Shown here: piece by piece, positions 1 to 5,243 of the stretch | How the letters are laid out: each line of letters begins with the position of its first letter | How positions within the stretch are numbered: position 1 is the first letter of the stretch | Assembly (NCBI GenBank): GCA_937863945.1 | Contig: CALMIB010000083.1 | Span: 1 to 5,685, forward strand | Direction: 5' to 3' | DNA from: an uncultured Longilinea sp. | GTDB lineage: Bacteria > Chloroflexota > Anaerolineae > Anaerolineales > Anaerolineaceae | Length of the DNA: 5,685 nucleotides | Position numbers and translations under genes: made by a program | The notes under the pieces: model-generated | Databases searched by the model: none | Told to the model about the DNA's origin: nothing | What the model saw: the letters and a program-made list of their open reading frames with translations, nothing else

Positions 1-1
1 C

Positions 2-124
2 GCTGAACCCGCCCCGCGCCCCGAACCCACCTACCACAGCGTCACCATGACGCCTCAGCCGCGGCCCATGCACCGCCCCTCGCACGCTGAAAATACCGCC
101 AGCACTCCTCCGCGTCGCTTCTAG
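2..124 (+). CDS. 3' end of a Pro-rich protein (partial, function unknown)
   Basis: An open frame enters from the left edge and ends at TAG 122-124, giving 40 residues. The other two plus frames have stops (TGA at 4-6 and 48-50). The tail begins AEPAPRPEPT and has 10 prolines in 40 residues, then a basic end (PPRRF). It has no recognisable domain and looks like a low-complexity, probably disordered C-terminus. A strong plus-strand terminator starts 27 nt after the stop, which supports a real gene ending here. The PEPT wording resembles the linker of the lipoprotein at the other end of the window. Function cannot be assigned from this fragment. An out-of-gene GC-rich open frame remains possible. 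Confidence 0.5.
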   Translation, partial: AEPAPRPEPTYHSVTMTPQPRPMHRPSHAENTASTPPRRF

Positions 125-150
125 CCAACCCCGGCGATCCCCCGCACAGA

Positions 151-186
151 CCGGCGCAGGCTCACTCCCTGCGCCGGTTTCATTTT
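151..186 (+). terminator. Rho-independent terminator
   Basis: CCGGCGCAGG (151-160) pairs perfectly with CCTGCGCCGG (168-177) around the 7-nt loop CTCACTC, followed by TTTCATTTT. The T-tract is on the plus strand, so it ends transcription of the Pro-rich frame stopping at 124. On the minus strand the hairpin is followed by TCTGTGCGGG, a poor U-tract, so it would be at best a weak stop for the kinase operon arriving from the right. No better minus-strand terminator is visible between 125 and 215. Confidence 0.88.
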
Positions 187-215
187 CGATTATTTCCCGC
201 TGCACCATCCAGGAC

Positions 216-1592
216 TTATCCGGTGGTTTGCGGTCCTTTGAGCGGCAGGTTCACGGTAAACGTGGTGCCGTTACCCTCATGAGTTTGTACATCGATGCTG
301 CCGCCGTGGTTAGCCACAATCCAGTAGGCGATTGACAAACCCAACCCGAAGCCGGTGCCCGGCCCACGTTTGCGCGAGCGCTCGCCGCGGTAAAAACGCT
401 CAAATATGTGCGGCAGATCATCCGCAGGAATGCCAGGGCCGGTGTCGGCCACTTCGAGGTGGCTGAAATTTTCATCCCTGCTCAACCGCAGCATCACTTT
501 GCTGCCGGAGGGCGAATGCTGAATGGCATTGCCAATCAGATTAAGTAACACCTGACGCAACCGGTCGCGGTCACCGACCAGTTGCACTTCATCAATCTCG
601 GAAACGACCAGTCTGCGGTCGCCGGCCAGCGGTTGAAGTTGTTGAACCACGTCCAGCAGCAGGCCGTCCAGTTCCACTGTTGCCAGTTGCAACGGCAGTC
701 GTCCCGATTCAGCCTGCGCCAGCATCAACAAATCTCCCACCAGGCGTGTCAGGCGGTCCACCTCCTCGTTGATCGAGGCAAGTGATTCTTCGTCAACCTC
801 TTTCATTCTGCGCATCAGGCTCAGGTTGCCTTTGATCACCGTGAGCGGCGTGCGCAGCTCATGACTCACATCCGCCATGAAGCGGCTCTGCGTGGTGAAG
901 AGCATTTCCAGCCGCTCCAACGTGTTGTTAAACGCCACCACCAGTCGCCCAACTTCATCGTTGGAAATACCAAGAGTGGGAATGCGGCGTGAGAGATCAT
1001 CGGCGCGCATGATTTCGGCAGTGGTGCGGGTGAGCATCGAAATTGGCGCCAGCGCCCGCCCGGTCACCAGCCAGATCACCAGCCCGGTGATGATCATTGC
1101 GCCCAGCGTCAGCAGCGATAGCACCACAGCCAGCGAGCGCTGCACTGCCACAACCAGGCCCATATTGATGCCAACTTGCAGCACGCCCACCGGGCCGCGC
1201 GGCGTAGTCACCGGCACGCTGAGCACGCGCAGGTTCACGTTATCGCCTGTCCCTATCGAGTGGAAGACCGGCACGCCCGACCGCAAACCGTCTGCATCCA
1301 GGGCCTGCTGCCAGATCGCCGGCCGCGCCAGCAATAATTGTTGGTCGGTATTCCAAAACTGGATCAGAATATTTTCTGTGGGCGATACCTGCGCCGCAGA
1401 ATTCAGGTCCAACTGGTTGGCTGAATCGGCTTTGAGCACCGCAATGATGCTCTGGGCCTCCTGCGTCAACGTGTAATCAATCTGATTGAGCAGGAGAAAG
1501 CTGACCAATCCATAAACCAGCCCGCCAAACAGCAGGAGCACGCCGCCCAGCAGGCTGGTGTAGAGTAAAGAAAACCGCAAACGCAGGGACAT
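216..1592 (-). CDS. Membrane-bound sensor histidine kinase, HAMP-HisKA-HATPase_c
   Basis: Sensor kinase of a two-component system, 458 aa. It should autophosphorylate on a histidine and pass the phosphate to the response regulator encoded just upstream. Visible parts: short cytoplasmic N-terminus; TM1 about residues 8-35; extracytoplasmic sensor region about 38-148 with no family I recognise; TM2 about 151-177; HAMP about 178-231; HisKA H-box DVSHELRTPL with phospho-acceptor H244; N-box NLIGNA (N351, N355); G1 box DTGPG (383-387); F-box IFERFYR; G2 box GFGLGLS (414-420). All catalytic boxes are intact and the length is normal for the class. The ATG at 1592-1590 overlaps the regulator stop as TAATG. 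No clear SD precedes it, so translation is probably coupled to the regulator. The architecture is that of many OmpR-partner kinases, so the stimulus cannot be named. Confidence 0.95.
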   Translation of the reverse strand: MSLRLRFSLLYTSLLGGVLLLFGGLVYGLVSFLLLNQIDYTLTQEAQSIIAVLKADSANQLDLNSAAQVSPTENILIQFWNTDQQLLLARPAIWQQALDADGLRSGVPVFHSIGTGDNVNLRVLSVPVTTPRGPVGVLQVGINMGLVVAVQRSLAVVLSLLTLGAMIITGLVIWLVTGRALAPISMLTRTTAEIMRADDLSRRIPTLGISNDEVGRLVVAFNNTLERLEMLFTTQSRFMADVSHELRTPLTVIKGNLSLMRRMKEVDEESLASINEEVDRLTRLVGDLLMLAQAESGRLPLQLATVELDGLLLDVVQQLQPLAGDRRLVVSEIDEVQLVGDRDRLRQVLLNLIGNAIQHSPSGSKVMLRLSRDENFSHLEVADTGPGIPADDLPHIFERFYRGERSRKRGPGTGFGLGLSIAYWIVANHGGSIDVQTHEGNGTTFTVNLPLKGPQTTG

Positions 1593-2269
1593 TAAGGAGT
1601 TTCGCGCAGCACGTAACCGACGCCCCGAACAGTATGAATCAGGCGTTGCTCGTCTTCAATTTCAAGTTTCTGGCGCAAATAGCGAATATAAACATCCAAC
1701 ACGTTGCTTTCGCCGCCAAAATCGTACCCCCACACGCGGTCAAAAATCATCTCGCGCGTTAAAACCTGGCGCGGATGCCGCATGAAAAGTTCCAACAGGT
1801 CGTATTCTTTCGCGGTCAGCGAAATCACGCGCCCGCGGCGGGAAGCCTGGCGCGTGGAGGTATCCAGGGTGAGGTCGGCAAAACTGAGCATCGGAATGCG
1901 TTCCGGCTGGGTGCGGCGCAGCAGGGCGCGCACGCGCGCCAGCAGCTCATCCAACTCGAAAGGCTTCACCATGTAATCATCCGCGCCGGCATCCAATCCC
2001 TGAACGCGGTCCTGCAGGGTATCCTTTGCGGTGAGCATCAACACAGGCACGCTGCCGCCCGCGCGCAGGCGTTGGCACACTTCCAGTCCGTCCATGCCCG
2101 GAAGCATCCAGTCGAGGATCACGAGGTCAGGATGATAGTCGCGCGCCTGATTCAGGCCGCTCTCACCGTCGGGAGCGGTATCAACCCGGTAGCCTTCATA
2201 GGCCAACGCACGGCGAAGCACCCGCAAAATGGCTTCATCGTCTTCGATTATCAGGATGCGTTCGTTCAT
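1592..2269 (-). CDS. OmpR/PhoB-family response regulator
   Basis: DNA-binding response regulator, 225 aa from the chosen start. The receiver domain spans about residues 3-115 with acidic pocket D10/D11, phospho-acceptor D53 (LVILDW), T80 and K102 (VKPF). A winged-helix DNA-binding domain follows at about 127-222, with the typical LTAKEYDLLELF and HTVRGVGYVL segments. It should be phosphorylated by the adjacent kinase and act as a transcription factor. The frame is open 15 codons further upstream to an ATG at 2314. I prefer the ATG at 2269-2267 because AGGAGG lies just before it, homologues begin near ILIIEDD, and the -10 box lies inside the longer version. First gene of a two-gene operon. Target genes are unknown, but autoregulation is common in this family. 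Confidence 0.95.
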   Translation of the reverse strand: MNERILIIEDDEAILRVLRRALAYEGYRVDTAPDGESGLNQARDYHPDLVILDWMLPGMDGLEVCQRLRAGGSVPVLMLTAKDTLQDRVQGLDAGADDYMVKPFELDELLARVRALLRRTQPERIPMLSFADLTLDTSTRQASRRGRVISLTAKEYDLLELFMRHPRQVLTREMIFDRVWGYDFGGESNVLDVYIRYLRQKLEIEDEQRLIHTVRGVGYVLRETP

Positions 2270-2271
2270 AG

Positions 2272-2279
2272 CCCCTCCT
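2272..2279 (-). promoter_or_regulatory. Ribosome binding site deciding the regulator start
   Basis: On the minus strand AGGAGGGG precedes the ATG at 2269-2267, with about 4 nt between the AGGAGG core and the ATG. This near-perfect SD favours this start over the upstream ATG at 2314, which has nothing comparable. Confidence 0.8.
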
Positions 2280-2291
2280 AGATTAAAAAAT

Positions 2292-2324
2292 ACTATACCA
2301 TAACCGCCTGACATCTGCTAGCAA
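2292..2324 (-). promoter_or_regulatory. Promoter of the two-component operon
   Basis: Two overlapping -10 candidates are seen on the minus strand: TATAGT (2297-2292) and TATGGT (2302-2297). TTGCTA (2324-2319) is 16 nt upstream of TATGGT and is an acceptable -35. With TATAGT the spacer would be 21 nt, so that box would act without a good -35. Transcription would start near 2285-2290, giving a leader of about 20 nt with the SD. The exact box is uncertain; the location is reasonable. Confidence 0.55.
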
Positions 2325-2379
2325 GAATCAACGCCAACCTGCCCCCACCAGGCGAATAACAACCAAAAATTTCCCGGAT

Positions 2380-2409
2380 TTGGAATAATCGTCCTTTTCA
2401 GGCTATAAT
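2380..2409 (+). promoter_or_regulatory. Promoter of the RNase D gene, apparently giving a leaderless mRNA
   Basis: TTGGAA (2380-2385), an 18-nt spacer, and a perfect TATAAT (2404-2409). The ATG is at 2417, only 7 nt after the -10 box, so transcription should start at or next to the start codon. No SD lies near the ATG. A small dyad, TTCC-N7-GGAA (2371-2385), overlaps the -35. It could be an operator but is too short to call. Confidence 0.72.
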
Positions 2410-2416
2410 TTCTTCC

Positions 2417-3547
2417 ATGCCAAACGCAGAACTCAAGGAAATTGTCTGGGTCGATAATTTTTATCAATTAAAACGGGCAGCGGCGAATTTTTCAGGACTT
2501 CCATACCTGGCTGTGGACACCGAATCAAACAGCCTGTTTGCTTACCAGGAACAGGTTTGCCTGATCCAGTTTTCAAATGAAACCGACGATTACCTGATCG
2601 ATCCTCTGGCGATCTCGGACCTGTCGCCGCTCGAGCCTGTGTTTGCCGATCCGCGCACCGAGAAAATTTTCCACGCCGCCGAGTACGATATCATTTGTCT
2701 CAAGCGTGATTTCGGTTTCCGCTTCGAAAATATCTTTGACACCATGGTGGCCGCACGCATTCTGGGCCGCCCCGCGGTGGGGTTGGGCTCTGTGCTGGAA
2801 GCCGAGTTTGGCATCAGCCTGGATAAGCGCTACCAGCGCGCCAACTGGGGCCAGCGGCCGCTGCCGCCCGCTCAAAAATCGTACGCGCGGTATGACAGCC
2901 ATTACCTCATCCCATTGCGCCAACGCTTGCACGCTGAATTGGTGGAAACCGGACGCTGGGAGCTGGCGCAGGAGGATTTTCAGCGCTTGTGCCAGACGTC
3001 TGTTCCAAACCCCAATCATCCCGCGGATGCCTGCTGGCGGCTGGCCGGCAACACCGAAATCACCCCGCGCCAGGCGGCCGTGTTGCAGGCGCTGTGCGAA
3101 TATCGCGAAATTCGCGCGCGCCAGAGCAACCAGCCGCAGTTCAAGGTGCTCAGCAATTCGGCCCTGGTCGAACTGGCCCTGGCTTCGCCGCAAAACATGG
3201 CCGAGTTAATGGAAATTCGCTCCATCAGCCCGCGCCTGCTCGAACGGCACGCCGATGGGCTGTTGCGAGCCATTCACGCCGGCCAGTTAAATGCGCCGCC
3301 GCCTCGCCCGCGCCGCAATCACAACCGCGACGAGGAACTTTCCAACCGGCTGGATGCACTGCGCAATTGGCGCAAGGAAACCGGCCAGCGCTGGAAAGTC
3401 GAGTCAGATGTCATCCTGCCGCGCGACGTGATGCAGGCAATCGCCGAAGCCAATCCGCGCGATCTGCCCGCGCTGGAAAAAATCATGGAAAGCGTTCCCT
3501 ACCGGTTTAAGAAGTTTGGAACGGATATCATCGCCGTGATCCATTAA
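2417..3547 (+). CDS. rnd: RNase D-like 3'-5' exoribonuclease (DEDDy plus two HRDC domains)
   Basis: Hydrolytic 3'-to-5' exoribonuclease; RNase D family members trim the 3' ends of tRNA precursors and other small structured RNAs using two metal ions. 376 aa, matching E. coli RNase D in length. DEDDy domain about residues 8-175: motif I VDTES (D34, E36), motif II HAAEYD (D91), motif III YARYD (Y156, D160); all four acidic ligands and the tyrosine are present. HRDC 1 is at about 213-290 and HRDC 2 at about 306-376 (LRNWRKETG...ILPRDVMQAIA), as in classical RNase D. A Pro/Arg-rich linker separates them. The ATG is 7 nt after a TATAAT box and has no SD, so the mRNA is probably leaderless. Read with the beta-CASP RNase 25 nt downstream and the tRNA-Ser gene beyond, the context supports a role in RNA processing. 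The substrate is inferred from the family. Confidence 0.92.
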   Translation: MPNAELKEIVWVDNFYQLKRAAANFSGLPYLAVDTESNSLFAYQEQVCLIQFSNETDDYLIDPLAISDLSPLEPVFADPRTEKIFHAAEYDIICLKRDFGFRFENIFDTMVAARILGRPAVGLGSVLEAEFGISLDKRYQRANWGQRPLPPAQKSYARYDSHYLIPLRQRLHAELVETGRWELAQEDFQRLCQTSVPNPNHPADACWRLAGNTEITPRQAAVLQALCEYREIRARQSNQPQFKVLSNSALVELALASPQNMAELMEIRSISPRLLERHADGLLRAIHAGQLNAPPPRPRRNHNRDEELSNRLDALRNWRKETGQRWKVESDVILPRDVMQAIAEANPRDLPALEKIMESVPYRFKKFGTDIIAVIH

Positions 3548-3561
3548 ACAGGTGAAACACC

Positions 3562-3567
3562 AGGAGA
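3562..3567 (+). promoter_or_regulatory. Ribosome binding site deciding the beta-CASP nuclease start
   Basis: AGGAGA sits 5 nt before the ATG at 3573. An in-frame GTG at 3552 would add seven residues, but it would place this SD inside the gene and has no SD of its own, so 3573 is preferred. Confidence 0.8.
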
Positions 3568-3572
3568 GCAAC

Positions 3573-4967
3573 ATGAAAATCGAATTCAACGGTGCCGCGC
3601 AAACCGTTACCGGCACGCAGCATCTGCTCCACATCAACGGTCACCGGCTACTGCTCGACTGCGGCCTTTTCCAGGGCCACCGCCAGGAATGGTACGAGCG
3701 TAACTGGAATTTCAAATATAACCCCCGCGAAGTGGATGCGGTCGTCCTCTCGCACGCCCACATCGATCACAGCGGCAACCTGCCCAACCTGGTCAAACAG
3801 GGCTTTTCAGGCCCCATCTATGCCACTCCGGCGTCGGTTGCCCTGGCCGAGGTGATGCTGCGCGACTCCGGGCATATCCAGGAATCTGACGCGGAATACG
3901 TCAATAAAAAACACCGGCGGCGCGGCGATCCCCCGGTTGAACCGCTCTATACTATCGAAGATGCCGTCATTGCGGCAGAACAATTTGAGCCGGTTGAATA
4001 CAATCATCCCACCGAAATCCTGCCGGGCGTGACGCTGACGCTGGTCGAAGCCGGGCACATCCTGGGCTCGGCAGGCGTGGTGCTGGATATCCGCGAAAAC
4101 GGCCGCCAATTCCGCCTGATGTTCTCAGGCGATATCGGCCGCCCCAACCTGCCGCTGATCAAAGACCCCGTTTACCCGCAGGACGTGGATTATCTGATCA
4201 TGGAAAGCACCTACGGCGACAAACCACACCGCGACCCGGAAGATGCCTTCGTTGAATTCCGCGACGTCACCCGCCGCACGCTCAGACGCGGCGGCAAGGT
4301 GATCATCCCGGCCTTTGCCGTGGGACGCACGCAGGAACTGGTGTACGACCTCAACCGGATGATCGCCGACGGCGATATCCCACAGGTGCCCGTCTATGTG
4401 GACAGCCCCCTGGCCGTGGAAGCCAGCAAGGTTTTCCAGAAATTCCCGCAATACTACGACGAAGAAACGCGCCGTTTCATCGCTGAAGAAAACCACCCCG
4501 CGCTGAACTTCCGCAGCCTGCGGTATGTACAATCGGTGGATGAATCGAAATCGCTCAACGACCAGCATGATCCTATGATCATCATCTCGGCCTCCGGCAT
4601 GGCCGAAACCGGGCGCATCTTACATCACCTGCGCAATAACATCGAGAACCCGCGCAACACCATCCTGATCGTTTCCTGGCAGGCGCCCAACACGCTGGGC
4701 CGCCGCCTGGCCGACCGGGAAAAGATGGTGCGCATTTTTGGGCAATGGTTCGATTGCCGCGCCGAGGTGGCCACCATCGGCGGCCTTTCCGCGCACGCCG
4801 GTCAGGATATCCTGCTGGATTACGCAGCCGCGTCAATGCACACGCTTAAAAAGATCTTCCTTGTGCACGGCGAACCCGCGGCGACCAATGTGCTGATGGA
4901 AAAAATGGCCGAACGGCGGATTGGCCCCGTTCAATATCCAGAATGGGGCGAGAAGGTTGAGCTTTAA
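3573..4967 (+). CDS. Metallo-beta-lactamase/beta-CASP RNA-specific nuclease
   Basis: Zinc-dependent nuclease of the MBL-fold RNA-specificity family, the group containing eukaryotic CPSF73 and Thermus thermophilus TTHA0252; family members cleave RNA, probably in the cytoplasm. 464 aa. MBL part: SHAHIDHSG (H61, H63, D65, H66), GHILGSAG (H162), SGDIG (D187). Beta-CASP cap: motif A near MESTYG (E211), about residues 245-385 with IPAFAVGRTQEL, motif B SAHAG (H408), motif C VHGE (H432). The C-terminal RMMBL region is about 395-440. All metal ligands expected for the family are present. The gene starts 25 nt after the RNase D stop with its own SD and no promoter in the gap, so the two are probably one operon. 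No terminator follows before the tRNA gene, whose -35 box lies in the last codons. It lacks the long C-terminal extension of RNase J, so it is not RNase J. The exact cleavage mode and substrate are not known. Confidence 0.93.
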   Translation: MKIEFNGAAQTVTGTQHLLHINGHRLLLDCGLFQGHRQEWYERNWNFKYNPREVDAVVLSHAHIDHSGNLPNLVKQGFSGPIYATPASVALAEVMLRDSGHIQESDAEYVNKKHRRRGDPPVEPLYTIEDAVIAAEQFEPVEYNHPTEILPGVTLTLVEAGHILGSAGVVLDIRENGRQFRLMFSGDIGRPNLPLIKDPVYPQDVDYLIMESTYGDKPHRDPEDAFVEFRDVTRRTLRRGGKVIIPAFAVGRTQELVYDLNRMIADGDIPQVPVYVDSPLAVEASKVFQKFPQYYDEETRRFIAEENHPALNFRSLRYVQSVDESKSLNDQHDPMIIISASGMAETGRILHHLRNNIENPRNTILIVSWQAPNTLGRRLADREKMVRIFGQWFDCRAEVATIGGLSAHAGQDILLDYAAASMHTLKKIFLVHGEPAATNVLMEKMAERRIGPVQYPEWGEKVEL

Positions 4968-4985
4968 GCCAAAGCCGGGTATAAT
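4957..4985 (+). promoter_or_regulatory. Promoter of tRNA-Ser
   Basis: TTGAGC (4957-4962), a 17-nt spacer, and a perfect TATAAT (4980-4985). Transcription should start near 4992, giving a 5' leader of only about 7 nt before the mature tRNA. The -35 box overlaps the last two sense codons of the beta-CASP nuclease. Confidence 0.78.
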
Positions 4986-4998
4986 TGCCTGCGCAATT
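4983..4998. repeat. Perfect inverted repeat between the tRNA -10 box and the tRNA 5' end
   Basis: AATTGC (4983-4988) and GCAATT (4993-4998) are perfect complements around CTGC. The dyad overlaps the -10 box and the expected start site and ends at the base before the mature tRNA. It could be an operator or chance; it is short. Confidence 0.5.
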
Positions 4999-5086
4999 GG
5001 AGAGGTGCCGGAGCGGCCGATCGGGGCGGTCTCGAAAACCGTTGTGGCGCTAGTCGTCACCGTGGGTTCGAATCCCACCCTCTCCG
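4999..5086 (+). tRNA. tRNA-Ser, anticodon CGA
   Basis: An 88-nt class II tRNA that reads serine codon UCG. Acceptor stem GGAGAGG (4999-5005) pairs with CCTCTCC (5079-5085), with discriminator G5086 as expected for serine. D stem is 5008-5010/5022-5024. The anticodon stem GCGGT/ACCGT holds loop CTCGAAA with anticodon CGA at 5033-5035. The long variable arm typical of tRNA-Ser is 5044-5049/5055-5060 (one G-U pair). T stem GTGGG/CCCAC holds loop TTCGAAT (5067-5073). CCA is not encoded (CTA follows the discriminator), so a CCA-adding enzyme is required. It has its own promoter and can also be reached by read-through from the two upstream RNase genes. Confidence 0.97.
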
Positions 5087-5133
5087 CTAAAAAACAGCTA
5101 CGAGGGCAGGCCCTCTCCGCTAAAAACCAGCTG
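5078..5133 (+). repeat. Direct repeat of the tRNA-Ser 3' end
   Basis: CCCTCTCCGCTAAAAA occurs at 5078-5093, covering the 3' acceptor strand and discriminator of the tRNA, and again exactly at 5111-5126. After one or two changed bases both copies continue with CAGCT. Copies start 33 bp apart, so this is a short tandem duplication of the tRNA end plus the start of its terminator. The second copy runs into the functional terminator; the first copy's terminator arm appears decayed. It could be a fossil attachment site, an unequal duplication, or a remnant of a lost second tRNA copy. Confidence 0.85.
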
Positions 5134-5154
5134 CATTCGGCTGGTTTTTGTTTT
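5122..5154 (+). terminator. Rho-independent terminator after tRNA-Ser
   Basis: CCAGCTG (5127-5133) pairs with CGGCTGG (5138-5144), including one G-U pair, around loop CATT. A5 before and T5 after extend the helix, and TTTTTGTTTT follows. It should end both the tRNA transcript and read-through from the nuclease operon. The upstream A-run could also let it work on the opposite strand. Confidence 0.9.
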
Positions 5155-5210
5155 ACCGCGCCGAAAGCACAAATGGTGCGCTTCGCTGGAGCAGAATTTC
5201 TCCTTACGGG

Positions 5211-5237
5211 TTCGCTTCCAACCAGGTAGGCTATAAT
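5211..5237 (+). promoter_or_regulatory. Promoter upstream of the lipoprotein leader
   Basis: A perfect TATAAT lies at 5232-5237. The best -35 is weak: TTCGCT (5211-5216) with a 15-nt spacer. The box is embedded in AGGCTATAATT, identical over 11 bp to the RNase D promoter (2400-2410). Predicted start is near 5244, leaving a leader of about 247 nt. The 5155-5210 stretch before it holds no gene that I can see. Confidence 0.55.
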
Positions 5238-5243
5238 TCTGAG

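Noticed and set aside
877..1476. 199-codon plus-strand open frame opposite the histidine kinase
   Set aside because: It is the shadow of a GC-rich gene: Ser/Thr/Arg-rich translation with no domain, wholly inside a kinase with intact motifs.
2270..2314. Longer start (ATG at 2314) for the response regulator
   Set aside because: The extension covers the operon's -10 box and SD and adds residues not expected before the receiver domain.
2573..3193. 206-codon minus-strand open frame opposite the RNase D gene
   Set aside because: Fully antisense to a well-supported exonuclease, with no motifs or SD; a codon-bias shadow.
4125..4568. 147-codon minus-strand open frame inside the beta-CASP nuclease gene
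   Set aside because: Antisense shadow of a gene whose metal-binding motifs are all in the other frame.
4921..5229. 102-codon plus-strand frame across tRNA-Ser (contains VPERPIGAVSKTVVALVV)
   Set aside because: It is the conceptual translation of the tRNA gene itself; spurious proteins of this kind are common over tRNA-Ser.
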